From Aeromicrobium panaciterrae (lineage in GTDB: Bacteria; Actinomycetota; Actinomycetes; Propionibacteriales; Nocardioidaceae): DNA of 64,000 nucleotides. Under the pieces are notes generated by a model that did no database searches, was not told the origin of the DNA, and worked only from the letters and a program-made list of their open reading frames with translations. Position 1 is the stretch's first letter; every line of letters begins with the position of its first letter. Location: the NCBI RefSeq assembly GCF_031457275.1, contig NZ_JAVDWH010000001.1:1178001-1242000 (forward strand). The letters run 5' to 3'. The position numbers and the translations under genes were made by a program. Shown here piece by piece: positions 33,601 to 41,947 of the stretch.

Positions 33601-34367
33601 AACTGGGCGAACGTCAGCGTTTCCGCGGCCTTGATCGAGGGAACGAGGAGCGTGCGGCTTCCGTCGGGCTTCTGCAGATCGATCGCGAGACCGAAGTTGA
33701 CGTGCTCGGGCTTGAGCTGGTTGGGCTTGCCCTTCTCGTCGACTTCATAGCCGGTGTTCATGGCCGGCATGGCCTTGATGGCCTGGACGATGGCCCAACC
33801 GATGAGGTGTGTGAACGAGACCTTGCCACCACGCGCACGCGCCAGGTGGTTGTTGATCACGACGCGGTTGTCGAACAGCAACTTGACGGGCATCGAACGA
33901 ACGCTTGTCGCGGTCGGGACCGCGAGGCTGGCATCCATGTTTTGGACCGTGCGAGCGGCTGCACCCTTGAGGACGGTCTTGCCGACCTCGCCGGGCCCGA
34001 CCTTCTCGGCTGCGGGCGCCTCTGGGGTCGCGGCAGGAGCTGCGGGCTTGGCGGGTGCTGCGGGCGCTTCGGCAGCCGGCGCAGCAGGCGCAGCAGGCGC
34101 AACTGGGGCGGCTGGAGCCGCCGTGGCTGCAGGGGCCGGTGTGGAAGCGGCCGGCGTGGCGGCGGGCGCCTCAGGCGTCACGGTGGCAACGGCGACGGCC
34201 TCCGGCGTGTTGCCGTTGGTCGACGGCGGAGGGCCATCCTCGAAGAATGTCGCCCAGGTCGGATCGACCGAAGTCGGGTCCTCTTGAAAGCGTTCGTACA
34301 TTTCCTCTACGAGCCACTGATTCGTTCCAAAATCAGGGGTTGTGTGGTCTGGTGAGGAGTTGGCCAC
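30639..34367 (-). CDS. kgd: Multifunctional 2-oxoglutarate metabolism enzyme (Kgd; E1o with fused E2-like domain)
   Basis: A 1242-residue actinobacterial enzyme that replaces separate E1o and E2o. Residues 1-50 are the subunit-start motif (FGTNQWLVEEMYERFQEDP). Then comes an Ala/Pro linker (about 60-125), an acyltransferase domain (about 135-365, active-site region TYDHRVIQGAQSGEF), and the E1 part from about 390. The E1 part has GMAHRGRLNVL, the TPP/metal motif HGDAAFAGQGVVAETL with later NNQVGFTTSP, and the C-terminal transketolase-like half. It makes succinyl-CoA or succinate semialdehyde from 2-oxoglutarate in the TCA cycle. The start is GTG 34367. In mycobacteria it is inhibited by the FHA protein GarA (not in the window). 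Confidence 0.96.
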   Translation of the reverse strand: MANSSPDHTTPDFGTNQWLVEEMYERFQEDPTSVDPTWATFFEDGPPPSTNGNTPEAVAVATVTPEAPAATPAASTPAPAATAAPAAPVAPAAPAAPAAEAPAAPAKPAAPAATPEAPAAEKVGPGEVGKTVLKGAAARTVQNMDASLAVPTATSVRSMPVKLLFDNRVVINNHLARARGGKVSFTHLIGWAIVQAIKAMPAMNTGYEVDEKGKPNQLKPEHVNFGLAIDLQKPDGSRTLLVPSIKAAETLTFAQFWAAYETMVTKARNNKLEVSDFQGTTVSLTNPGGIGTNHSIPRLMQGQGVIVGVGSMEYPPEFQGASEHTLAQMAISKMMTLTSTYDHRVIQGAQSGEFLKKVHGLLLGEDEFYDNIFRALKIPYEPIRWAQDIAVSHDDEVHKQARVLELIHAFRVRGHLMADTNPLENHARSHPDLDTASHGLTLWDLDREFATGSFGNGKRFMKLREILGILRDSYSRTIGLEYMHIDDPAERAWFQERIERPHTKPPREEQLRILQKLNQAEAFETFLQTKFVGQKRFSLEGGETTVPVLDEICEAAAADALDEVCIGMAHRGRLNVLVNIAGKHASQVFREFEGNIDPRTVQGSGDVKYHLGVEGEFTSGSGDKIKVSVAANPSHLEVVDPVLEGITRAKQDRLNRGTDYPVLPVLVHGDAAFAGQGVVAETLNLSLLRGYRTGGTIHLIVNNQVGFTTSPSSSRSSQYCTDVARMIQAPIFHVNGDDPEACIRVAHLAYEYRKTFNKDIVIDLVCYRRRGHNEGDDPSFTQPLMYDTIENKKSVRKLYTEALVGRGDITLEEAEAALTDYQAQLERNFAEVKEAAADPGYSRTPDYPEKPEHSGELVTAVTPEMLKAIADSYTNVPEGFTVHPKVLPQLQRRAASITAGPIDWGTGEIIAMGSLLADGRPVRISGQDTRRGTFASRFATIIDRVNANEWTPLTNVTKDQATFYVYDSLLSEYAALGFEYGYSVARPEALTMWEAQFGDFINGAQSVVDEYISSGETKWGQKSGVVLLLPHGYEGQGPDHSSARIERFLELCADNSMTVAQPSTPASYFHLLRRQNLESEHRPLIVFTPKSMLRNKAATSQPEDFTSGTFRPVIGDDSVNTASVERVLVCSGKIAWDLFAERAKREHEASRTAIVRLEQIYPRPTAELNAEIAKFPNAREIRWVQDEPANQGPWPHIALNFMGEFDGLPLSRVSRPASSAPSVGSHARHVEEFEALMAQAFA

Positions 34368-34529
34368 TGCCTCGATCGCCTCTTCCGGCTAAGTGCTGAA
34401 ACGCATGTGAAAACTTCGCTTACAAGGGTAACGCGCGAGCCCAGCGCTTATGACGCCGGTTGGCTCGCATTTCAGATTGCCACGATGACGCCGCGTTCGG
34501 GCGTGTTCTGGCGAGTTTGGTGGGCGTGT

Positions 34530-35579
34530 TCAGTCCGTGATCTGCAACTCAGGCTCACGCTCGACAAAGCGGCCGAACGCCGCCGCCTCAGACTCCAGCG
34601 CGCGCTTGATCGCCGTAGTCACGCGTGGTGAGCATCGGACCGTGATCGTAACCGCCTTCGACTTGATGGTTCGGGTCCACAGACCTGCGAGCTGGCCGTC
34701 GATGGCCAAGAGCCCGGTGCTGCGCATCATCTGTTCCGCAGTGCCGTCGAACCGTTCATAGTCCCCTGGGTCGCGGGCGTAGGAGATGTATTCGTCGAAG
34801 TTCGACAGCAGCATCGCGGCGGGCTGCTCAGCCTCGACCAGCTCGTCGTGCGACCAGTAGGTCTCGCCGTCAATGTCTGTCGGCCGCAGCTCACCGAGCT
34901 CGAGTGCCCGGCGACTGTCGGTCAACGTCAGGCTGGTCCACCAGGCGAGGTCCTTGTCCCGGATTGGACCGTGACCGCGGGCATAGCGTCTGGCGATGAG
35001 GGCCAGCAGCTCGTCCCGTGGTTGCGCCGGGGGAGCGGTCACGACTGAGTCGAGGAGTACGTACGTGTGCTGCTTGCCGCGCATCGGCCCGTTGACGACG
35101 AGTGCTTCGATCTCGGCGTTCATGGCCATGTGGATCAGGTGACCTGTGGGATCCACCCCTGCATCGGCAAGGGCGGTCCCGAGTTCGGGGCGCGTACGCG
35201 GTCCGTCTGAGAGGGCCTCGACGATGACCTCCGCACTGCGATCGAGCTTGTCCGGAGAGAGTCCGATCGTGTTGTTGCTCGACGACATCATTTGCCGGAT
35301 CCGCGGAGCCGTCACCGTGAGCAGCCAATGGATGTCCGACGGGTCGACAAAGTGCCAGGTCGGTCGCAACACGTGCGTGCGCAGGAAGTCGCCTCGCGCG
35401 AATGCGGCGTCCAGGTCTGACTTCGTGAGTCCTGTCGTCCGTTTGGCGACAGCCCACAGCCCCATGTCGTGCAGTTGGGACTGGACACAGCCGAGATGTC
35501 GTACGACCTCGATTGCCGTGCCGAATCGTGGTGTGTCGAGCCCTTGCGCGTGCAGGCGTCCCGAGATCGAAGGCTTCAC
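34530..35579 (-). CDS. Winged-helix DNA-binding protein, AlkZ/YcaQ-like (HTH_42)
   Basis: A 349-residue protein of the HTH_42 superfamily. LGCVQSQLHDMGLWAVAKRT holds a QSQ triplet at the place where AlkZ-type DNA glycosylases have their catalytic QxQ (YcaQ has QxD). HVLRPTWHFVDPSDIHWLL is family-typical. Members unhook interstrand crosslinks or remove bulky alkylated bases; many are self-resistance proteins of natural-product clusters. No such cluster is seen here. Function is inferred from motif and fold family. The 162-bp gap up to kgd holds only the kgd promoter region. Confidence 0.8.
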   Translation of the reverse strand: MKPSISGRLHAQGLDTPRFGTAIEVVRHLGCVQSQLHDMGLWAVAKRTTGLTKSDLDAAFARGDFLRTHVLRPTWHFVDPSDIHWLLTVTAPRIRQMMSSSNNTIGLSPDKLDRSAEVIVEALSDGPRTRPELGTALADAGVDPTGHLIHMAMNAEIEALVVNGPMRGKQHTYVLLDSVVTAPPAQPRDELLALIARRYARGHGPIRDKDLAWWTSLTLTDSRRALELGELRPTDIDGETYWSHDELVEAEQPAAMLLSNFDEYISYARDPGDYERFDGTAEQMMRSTGLLAIDGQLAGLWTRTIKSKAVTITVRCSPRVTTAIKRALESEAAAFGRFVEREPELQITD

Positions 35580-35585
35580 ACCGCG

Positions 35586-36026
35586 TCAGGCTGTGACGCG
35601 TGCGGCGTCCAGCGTGATCGGCACACCGGTCAACGCCTTGCTGATCGGGCAGTTGATCTTGGCGGACTCCGCGGCCTCGAGGAAGGTCGCATCGTCGATG
35701 CCTTCGACCTCAGCGCGTACGACGAGCTCGATGCCCGTAAGACCCAAGCCAGCCGCGCTCATCCCGACCGATACGTGAGTCGTCACTTCCATCGAGTGCG
35801 GGGTTGCGTTGACCTTGCCGAGGGCGGCAGCCAGGGACATTGCGTAGCAAGCCGAATGGGCTGCACCGACGAGCTCCTCGGGGTTGGTGACGCCACCGCC
35901 GTCCTCAGACGCGCGCTTGGGGAACGACACGTCGAACGTGCCGAGTCCTGAGCTGGTGAGCTCAACCTGGCCGGAACCGTCCTGCAGTCCGCCGTCCCAG
36001 GCGGTGCGGGCTGTACGTGTGGGCAT
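35586..36026 (-). CDS. OsmC-family peroxiredoxin
   Basis: A 146-residue thiol peroxidase. The two catalytic cysteines are in VGAAHSACYAMSL and AKINCPISKAL; the Arg/Glu pair lies in the N-terminal half. It reduces organic hydroperoxides, probably with dihydrolipoamide-type reductants. The start is ATG 36026 (MPTRTARTAWDGG); the frame is open to 36908 antisense to the MpaB-like gene, but this is not coding. It lies 6 bp upstream of the winged-helix gene. Confidence 0.88.
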   Translation of the reverse strand: MPTRTARTAWDGGLQDGSGQVELTSSGLGTFDVSFPKRASEDGGGVTNPEELVGAAHSACYAMSLAAALGKVNATPHSMEVTTHVSVGMSAAGLGLTGIELVVRAEVEGIDDATFLEAAESAKINCPISKALTGVPITLDAARVTA

Positions 36027-36161
36027 GGTGGCGCCTCTCGTCGAAGGTATGGAGCCGACGCTACTCGTGGAGCCCGTCAAGAAGCGAGGGTGGAATCTCT
36101 TGCTATCCGGCGGCTGGCAGGACAGAATCTGAACACGCCCGTAATCAGATTGAGAGATCGC

Positions 36162-36995
36162 ATGACCACGACCGCCGTCACTGAAGTCCCAGAGATCCAC
36201 AAGGGAGTCTTCGGTGCAGCTCTGCTCGCCGGTACGGCCAACGTGATCATGCAGCTGTCTTGGCCTGGCGTCGGCTATGGCGTCAAGGAGAGCCGTGTGC
36301 TGTCCGGACGTATCGACCTGCACCCGGTCAAGCGACAGCGCACCACCCTGACCTACCTCTCGGTCGTCGCATACGGGACCGACGAGGAGCGAGCCGCATA
36401 CAAGGCTGCCGTTGACACCTCGCATACCCAGGTTTTCAACGACGAGAACAGTGAGAGCCCGGTCAAGTACCACGGCATGAACCCAGACCTGCAGTTGTGG
36501 GTCGCGGCTTGCATCTACTACGGCGTCGAGGATGTCTACCGGCTGTTCGTTGGCGGGATCGATCCCGCTGACCGTGAGGCGGTCTATCAGCACTCGGCAA
36601 AGCTCGGTACGACTTTGCAGGTGCGCGAGTCCATGTGGCCCGCAACCCGCGAGGCGTTCGAGGAGTACTGGGAGAAGGGTCTCGACCAGGTTCACATTGA
36701 CGACCGCATCCGCGCGTACCTGATGGAGGTCGTCCGGTTTGAGCACCTGCCGCTCAAGCTCGGCAAGATCTTCGCGACGTTCAACACCTTCGTCACGACG
36801 GGGTTCCTGCCGCCGCGATTCCGAGACGAGATGCAGCTGGCTTGGACAGCGCGCCAGCAGAAGAGGTTCGACCGGCTCATGAAGGTCGTCGGCTTCGTGA
36901 CGCGGCACAGTCCCCGAATCCTGCGGGAGTTCCCTTTTAACTTCTACATGCGCGACTTCCGTCGCCGCCTGCGCAAGGGCAAGCCGCTCGTCTGA
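36162..36995 (+). CDS. Oxygenase MpaB family protein (DUF2236)
   Basis: A 277-residue heme-oxygenase-like family member. Markers include LLAGTANVIMQLSWPGVGYGV, SHTQVFNDENSESPVKYHGMNPDLQLWVAA and IYYGVEDVYRLFVGG. The His/Arg set expected to bind heme b is in the central helices. MpaB catalyses oxidative cleavage in mycophenolic acid synthesis; bacterial relatives are mostly uncharacterised. The start is ATG 36162, preferred over the longer frame from 36090. It converges on the next gene with a 3-bp gap. Confidence 0.83.
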   Translation: MTTTAVTEVPEIHKGVFGAALLAGTANVIMQLSWPGVGYGVKESRVLSGRIDLHPVKRQRTTLTYLSVVAYGTDEERAAYKAAVDTSHTQVFNDENSESPVKYHGMNPDLQLWVAACIYYGVEDVYRLFVGGIDPADREAVYQHSAKLGTTLQVRESMWPATREAFEEYWEKGLDQVHIDDRIRAYLMEVVRFEHLPLKLGKIFATFNTFVTTGFLPPRFRDEMQLAWTARQQKRFDRLMKVVGFVTRHSPRILREFPFNFYMRDFRRRLRKGKPLV

Positions 36996-36998
36996 GTC

Positions 36999-38138
36999 CT
37001 ACTCAAAGGCGTGCGGGTACGCCTCGTTGCGATGCTGGAACGCGAGGATCGCGGGGTTCTGGATCACGCCGTCGCGGATCTCGATCGCGCGTTGGATCGT
37101 GTCGTCGGCGGCCCATGCCTTGGGGCCGTTGAGGACTGTCCTCATATATGGCAGCAGCGCCTGGCTGATCTCCCACGTGGCGGAGTTCCAGAGGTAGGAC
37201 GGGCTGTGGTCGACGGCGTAGTAGGTCACACCGTTTCCCACCGTGAACGTTGGCTCTTCAAAGGTGGTCGGTTTGGCCCATTCGAATCCCATTCCCTCGT
37301 CACATGAGACGTCAACGACGAGCGTGCCTGAGGCGAGCGTCGGCAGATCGACGTTCATGAGGAATGACATGGGGGAATTGGGGTCCTGCAGCACGCAGTT
37401 GACGATCACGTCATGCTCGGCCAACAACGCGGGCATCGGAACCCAGTTCTGGTCGATGAAGGCGCGGCTCTCGGCCGGTGAGTCTGCCGGGTCGAAGTGC
37501 ACGATTCGCGCTGAATGGATCGGTGCGCTCACGGCGGCCACGCCGCGTTGGGTGAAGATGTCGACGTCGTGGATCCCGTGAGCACTGAGCGCGGTCACCG
37601 CGCCGCGAGCTGTGGCTCCAAAACCGATGACGGCGGCGCTGAGCCGGCGACCGTAGTTACCGGTCAGGCCGGCGATCTCCATCGCCTGCAGGACTGAGCA
37701 GTAGCCAGCGAGCTCATTGTTCTTGTGCAGGACATGGAGCAGGAAGGATCCGTCACCGCTCCAGTGGTTCATTGCCTCGAAGGCGATCACGTTGAGCTTG
37801 CGGTCGATCGCCACCTGCGTCAGTTCGGTGTCCTGTACGCAGTGCGGCCAGCCCCAGAGCGTCTGCCCTTCGCGCATCTCGAGCAGGTCTGACGCGTGCG
37901 GCTTGGTCAGCAGGATGACGTCGCACGTGGCGATCAGCTCTGCGCGGGGGAGTATGCCGCCGACAAGCGGGAGGAGCTCTTCATCGGAGTAGCCGAAGTC
38001 GCGTCCGTATCCCTCTTCGAGGAACACGTGCGGTCGGGCAGCCTTCGTGAGTCGCTCCAGATGGCGGGGGTGCAACGGCAGACGCCGTTCGTTCTCCTTG
38101 GAGGTGTGGGCAATGACGCCCAGATCGAGCTGGCTCAT
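36999..38138 (-). CDS. Alanine dehydrogenase/PNT-fold enzyme, N5-(carboxyethyl)ornithine synthase-like
   Basis: A 379-residue NAD(P)-binding enzyme of the AlaDH/PNT superfamily. ENERRLPLHPRHLERLTKAA matches the N-terminal domain start. The Rossmann segment is LSAAVIGFGATARGAVTALSAHG near residue 168, and substrate-side residues lie in HKNNELAGYCSVLQAMEI. This subgroup is annotated as N5-(carboxyethyl)ornithine synthase (pyruvate plus ornithine), but family members are rarely tested. It lies 87 bp downstream of purT on the same strand. Confidence 0.75.
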   Translation of the reverse strand: MSQLDLGVIAHTSKENERRLPLHPRHLERLTKAARPHVFLEEGYGRDFGYSDEELLPLVGGILPRAELIATCDVILLTKPHASDLLEMREGQTLWGWPHCVQDTELTQVAIDRKLNVIAFEAMNHWSGDGSFLLHVLHKNNELAGYCSVLQAMEIAGLTGNYGRRLSAAVIGFGATARGAVTALSAHGIHDVDIFTQRGVAAVSAPIHSARIVHFDPADSPAESRAFIDQNWVPMPALLAEHDVIVNCVLQDPNSPMSFLMNVDLPTLASGTLVVDVSCDEGMGFEWAKPTTFEEPTFTVGNGVTYYAVDHSPSYLWNSATWEISQALLPYMRTVLNGPKAWAADDTIQRAIEIRDGVIQNPAILAFQHRNEAYPHAFE

Positions 38139-38225
38139 ACGAGACCTGCCGTAGGTGTTTCGACAGGGAGTCCGCTGCTCGGTGAGGCGCTGTCGCCTTT
38201 GGTGAAGATTACACGTGCGAGCTTC

Positions 38226-39434
38226 TCAGTCTGCGACGCGCAGATGGGCTGCAGCACGTCTGGCGCGGGCGCGGGCCGCGTCCACGTCCTCGCCGAGAGC
38301 GAGCGTGACCGCCATGCGCCGTCGCCCAGACACGGCGGGTTTGCCGAAGAGCCTCAAGGTCGTGTCGGGTTCGGCCAAGGCGGCCTCGACCCCGGCGATC
38401 TGTGGTGCCTCGAGCTCGCCCTCGAAAAGGACTGCGCACGACGCTGCAGGTCCGCGGGTCCGGATGTTGGGGATCGGCAGACCCAGGACGGCGCGGGCGT
38501 GAAGAGCGAACTCGGAGAGGTCCTGTGACACCAGGGTGACGAGCCCGGTGTCGTGGGGCCGTGGGGAGAGCTCAGAGAAGATGACCTCGTTGCCTCGAAT
38601 GAAGAGCTCGACGCCGAAGAGCCCGCGGCCAGTCTCTCCACAGAGGTTCGCGACGACGGCAGCCGACACCTGCTCCGCGCGGTCCAGTACTGCGGGATCA
38701 AGCGCCTGTGGCTGCCAGGACTCCCGGTAATCGCCGTCGATCTGGATGTGCCCGATGGGTGAGCAGAACGAGATTTCGTCGGGCCCGCCGTCGGTCGCCG
38801 CGTGCTTGACCGTCAGGAGCGTGATCTCCTCGTCGAAGTCGACGAAGCCCTCGATGATCACGCGACCTGCGCCGGCGCGGCCACCGTCCTGCGCGTAGTC
38901 CCAGGCCGTGGCGGCGTCGGCGGGCTCGCGGACCACTGACTGCCCCTTGCCCGACGACGACATCACGGGTTTGACCACGCAGGGGGTGCCGATCTCAGCG
39001 ACTGCTGCCTCGAACTCTTCGAGCGAGTCAGCGAATCGGTAAGGGGAGGTCGGTAGGCCGAGTTCTTCGGCACCGAGTCGTCGGATGCCTTCGCGATCCA
39101 TGGTGAGTCGGGTCGCGCGGGCCGTCGGCACCACGGTCACGCCCTCTGCCTCAAGCTCCAGCAGGGTCGGCGTGTGGATCGCCTCGATCTCCGGGATCAC
39201 CCAGTGAGGCTGCTCCTGCTCGACGACGGCCCTGATCGCGACGGGGTCGAGCATGTCGATGACATGGCTGCGGTGTGCAACCTGCATCGCCGGGGCGTTG
39301 GCGTACCTGTCTACCGCGATGGTCTCGATACCGAGGCGCTGCAGCTCGATCACGACTTCCTTGCCGAGCTCACCCGCGCCGAGGAGGAGTACACGCGTCG
39401 CGTTGGCCGACAGAGGCGTCCCGATGATCGTCAC
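38226..39434 (-). CDS. purT: Formate-dependent phosphoribosylglycinamide formyltransferase (PurT)
   Basis: A 402-residue ATP-grasp enzyme that makes formyl-GAR from GAR, formate and ATP in purine synthesis. Motifs: [21 protein letters not shown] (N-terminal PreATP-grasp), [16 protein letters not shown] (ATP lysine loop), and [25 protein letters not shown] (metal/ATP Glu-Asn-His region). The start is GTG 39434. It allows purine synthesis without 10-formyl-THF at this step. It lies next to the damaged tRNA fragment that marks the cassette boundary. Confidence 0.93.
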   Translation of the reverse strand: MTIIGTPLSANATRVLLLGAGELGKEVVIELQRLGIETIAVDRYANAPAMQVAHRSHVIDMLDPVAIRAVVEQEQPHWVIPEIEAIHTPTLLELEAEGVTVVPTARATRLTMDREGIRRLGAEELGLPTSPYRFADSLEEFEAAVAEIGTPCVVKPVMSSSGKGQSVVREPADAATAWDYAQDGGRAGAGRVIIEGFVDFDEEITLLTVKHAATDGGPDEISFCSPIGHIQIDGDYRESWQPQALDPAVLDRAEQVSAAVVANLCGETGRGLFGVELFIRGNEVIFSELSPRPHDTGLVTLVSQDLSEFALHARAVLGLPIPNIRTRGPAASCAVLFEGELEAPQIAGVEAALAEPDTTLRLFGKPAVSGRRRMAVTLALGEDVDAARARARRAAAHLRVAD

Positions 39435-39492
39435 GCGCGAAAGTCTAGGTGTGCCCGTTGAGCTCTAAGCGCTGCGCTCGCGATGGGGGTGG

Positions 39493-39528
39493 TGCCCCCG
39501 GCGGGACTCGAACTGCGCTTCCGACTCC
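39493..39528 (-). repeat. Damaged copy of a tRNA-Arg 3' end (attachment-site-like repeat)
   Basis: On the minus strand this runs from the anticodon-loop side through the T arm and acceptor to GGGGGCA, followed by CCA. It aligns to the intact tRNA-Arg at 42706-42742 in the same orientation over 37 columns with 3 mismatches and one deleted base. The deletion disrupts the T arm and there is no 5' half, so it is not a functional tRNA. The distal position is where an element inserted in the tRNA 3' end would leave the displaced fragment. Confidence 0.7.
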
Positions 39529-39603
39529 CAGCGCCTTCGGCGTCGGTAGGGTCTGCGGGACGGGAAACTGTCGGATCCACGAGTCCAAGAGTTGCGAGGC
39601 GTC

Positions 39604-40899
39604 ATGACCGATCGAGCACAGGGCCTGGATGCCCTTTGTTCCGCGTCGTTGATCGCCACGTATCCCTCGATTGGCGTCGATCAGACACTCAGGGAACTGG
39701 CTCACGAATCTGATTGCCCACCTGTCGTGGTTGCCTCAAGCGAAAGAGCCGCTGGCTTCGTCGCGGAGGGGTTCGCAGCGAGTTCGGGCCAGCACGCGAT
39801 GGTGCTGGTGGACCGCTACTGGGCGCGCAGCATCGAACCGCTGCTCATACCGGGCACCAAGATCGGTGTGGCGTCTGCCCAGGATGGCCGCCTTGAGATT
39901 CGCGATGCGGTCGAGGCAGTTTCCGGGCCCGCGATGGAGAACGAAGGCGACTCCGCAGAGCGCGCCGCCCTGTTCGCCGCTGTGCTGCCAGGGCAGTTCC
40001 ACCAAGCACGTGGTGAAGCCGAGAAGTGGGTTCGAGAATCCGGAGTAGGTGCTGTCACGACATCGGGTTTCGACTCATTTCCGCGCTCAGACCCAGACGT
40101 TTGGCTGGGCAGGGTCGGGTTCATGGCGTCCTCGGCTCCGAATGTCAGGTGGGCCCTGCTTCCTGGGGCGGAACTCAGTCAGTCGGTTCCTGGTGAGCGC
40201 ACAGTGATCGCATCGTTTCACGAGCTCGAAGGTTTCAAAGCCAGTGCCAACGGGGCCAACAGCCGACCAGTCGCGCCGACTGTCGAGGAGTTCGCCTCGC
40301 CGCTTCCCAGGCTCCTGGTTGAGCTTGCCCGGCGAGTCCCGACATCGATTGCGGTTGCTGATGCTGGGACCTCGCACCGTGCAGTGGCAGTTGCCCTGGC
40401 CAATCGGGGGCACGAATGTTTGATGACTGACGTGCTCACGCCGATGGGCTGGTCGCTTCCCGCGGCGCTCGGTGCCTCCTACGCCCATCCGGGCAGACCG
40501 CTCCTCGTCGTACTGGGTGACGGCTCCGCGCTAGGAGCGGTAGCGGACTTGGCACTGCTCGCGTCACACCGAGTCCCAGCGATCGTCGTGATCGCAACCA
40601 ATGGCACTTTGGGGAGCCGACAGGGCAACGTACGCAGCCAGGACAACGTAGGTCTTGAGCTACCTCAGGTGAATTGGGAACGGCTCTGTGCCGCGTTCAA
40701 CATTCCAGTCACTCCACATGGGTCAACCGACCGCCACTTGCTGGATGATGTCGTTGCGCATCTCGAAACGGGGAGCGGTCCGCAAGTTCTCCTGGTCGAT
40801 TGTCCGGTTGAATTGCCTGATGAGTTGGCTGGCCCAACTGGCATTCCGTTGGTAGACGCCCACTTCCAATCTTCATCAGCCGCTGTCGGAGGAATCTGA
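39604..40899 (+). CDS. Two-domain TPP-dependent enzyme (sulfopyruvate/phosphonopyruvate-decarboxylase-like), substrate unknown
   Basis: A 431-residue protein. The C-terminal half is a clear TPP-binding PP domain: LTPMGWSLPAALGASYAHP, then GDGSALGAVADLALLASHRV ending in NG (the GDG...N metal motif). The N-terminal half resembles a PYR domain, with a possible catalytic Glu in VVVASSERAAGFVAEGF. The middle domain found in acetolactate synthases is missing, as in ComDE- and phosphonopyruvate-type decarboxylases. No PEP mutase gene is present, so a phosphonate substrate is not supported. ATG 39604 is the best start. The stop lies one base before the ATP-grasp gene. Base composition looks lower in GC than the neighbours. 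Confidence 0.75.
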   Translation: MTDRAQGLDALCSASLIATYPSIGVDQTLRELAHESDCPPVVVASSERAAGFVAEGFAASSGQHAMVLVDRYWARSIEPLLIPGTKIGVASAQDGRLEIRDAVEAVSGPAMENEGDSAERAALFAAVLPGQFHQARGEAEKWVRESGVGAVTTSGFDSFPRSDPDVWLGRVGFMASSAPNVRWALLPGAELSQSVPGERTVIASFHELEGFKASANGANSRPVAPTVEEFASPLPRLLVELARRVPTSIAVADAGTSHRAVAVALANRGHECLMTDVLTPMGWSLPAALGASYAHPGRPLLVVLGDGSALGAVADLALLASHRVPAIVVIATNGTLGSRQGNVRSQDNVGLELPQVNWERLCAAFNIPVTPHGSTDRHLLDDVVAHLETGSGPQVLLVDCPVELPDELAGPTGIPLVDAHFQSSSAAVGGI

Positions 40900-40900
40900 G

Positions 40901-41947
40901 TTGAAAACCATCCTGCTCACCAGCGCAGGCTCGTTGGTCGGGCGAGGTGTGTTGGATGCACTGTCGGGTCGCCGCGAAAACCTTCGGATTGTCGGAGGCG
41001 ACGCAGATCCCAGTGGCCCGACAGTCCAGGAGTGCGATGAACAGTTCGTACTTCCGCAGACCGAGTCGGCTGAGTTCCTTCCAGCAGTCGAGTCGCTTGC
41101 ACACCGAGTCGGAGCTGACCTGGTGATTCCCTGCCGGGATCCGGATGCCCTCTTCCTGGCGCAGGCCAACGAAGATCCCGAATCACGCATCGTTGTCCCA
41201 GGGCCGAGTTTTGAGCTGGTCCGAATGACTCGCGACAAGTGGCTGACCTACCTCTGGTGCTCCGACCGGGGCATCCCGTTCGCCCCAACCATCTGTACGG
41301 ATGTCGCGACGTCCGCCGATGTAGACGAATTTGTGGCGAAATGGGGCTTCCCCTTGATTGCCAAACCTCGCGCCGGGAGCGCGTCGCTCGGGGTGAGGGT
41401 GGTCCTTGATCAGGCTCAACTCGGGCGCACGCTGGAACAGCCGGGCTACATCGTGCAGCCGTTCATCGACCCGCCGAGCACAGCGGCGCTCTCCCTCGAC
41501 CTCAACGATGGCCTCCCGCTGTTCTGGGAGATCCCCGTCCAGGCGACGCCGGCAGTGACGGTTGTCATCGGTCCCAACGGCACAGCGATGAGGCCGCTCT
41601 GCTTCACCGCTGATCAACGGTTGGGTCGTGTCGAAGGCGTCAATCGAATCGCCGACGAGGCTTTCCAGGCGTTCGCGGACACTCTCAGTGATCAGCTTGC
41701 CAGCGCTGGTTGGTTGGGTCCCCTCAGCGTCCCGCTCCGACATGACGCGACGGGTTGGCACATCATCGAGCTCAATCCGAGGTTCTCCGGGGGTACGTCG
41801 GGGCGCCTCCACTTGGGCTTCGATGAAGTCGCATGGGTGCTGAACGCCTGGCTCGGCGAGAACACGGTTCCCGCGTGGACTGGGACGCCCACGACGAGGG
41901 TCGACAGAATTCTGAGTGACTTCCCCAGGATGCCGTCTAGCCCATGA
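40901..41947 (+). CDS. ATP-grasp ligase of unknown substrate
   Basis: A 348-residue ATP-grasp protein. The N-terminal PreATP-grasp fold starts KTILLTSAGSLVGRGVLDAL. ATP-binding lysine regions are TRDKWLTYLWC and FPLIAKPRAGSASLGV, and the metal site is WHIIELNPRFSGGTSGR near residue 295. It belongs with carbamoyl-phosphate-synthase-like/PylC-like stand-alone ATP-grasp enzymes, which activate a carboxylate as acyl phosphate for attack by an amine or thiol. TTG 40901 is the start, with GGAGG eight bases upstream. It forms an operon with the TPP enzyme and overlaps the convergent SDR by 11 bp. Confidence 0.8.
   Translation: MKTILLTSAGSLVGRGVLDALSGRRENLRIVGGDADPSGPTVQECDEQFVLPQTESAEFLPAVESLAHRVGADLVIPCRDPDALFLAQANEDPESRIVVPGPSFELVRMTRDKWLTYLWCSDRGIPFAPTICTDVATSADVDEFVAKWGFPLIAKPRAGSASLGVRVVLDQAQLGRTLEQPGYIVQPFIDPPSTAALSLDLNDGLPLFWEIPVQATPAVTVVIGPNGTAMRPLCFTADQRLGRVEGVNRIADEAFQAFADTLSDQLASAGWLGPLSVPLRHDATGWHIIELNPRFSGGTSGRLHLGFDEVAWVLNAWLGENTVPAWTGTPTTRVDRILSDFPRMPSSP

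Noticed and set aside
32274-34355. A 693-codon open frame on the plus strand opposite kgd, and a 437-codon one at 30927-32240.
   Set aside because: Antisense shadows of the high-GC kgd gene: no start context, composition of Arg/Val/Glu/Gly repeats, no recognisable domain.
36027-36908. N-terminal extension of the OsmC frame.
   Set aside because: Antisense to the MpaB-like gene; OsmC similarity begins at ATG 36026.
39493-39610. A complete second tRNA gene at the fragment.
   Set aside because: No 5' acceptor strand or D arm can be found and the T arm has a deletion; it is a 3' fragment only.
39604-40899. Phosphonate biosynthesis locus (phosphonopyruvate decarboxylase).
   Set aside because: No PEP mutase or other phosphonate gene in the window; only the domain layout is shared.
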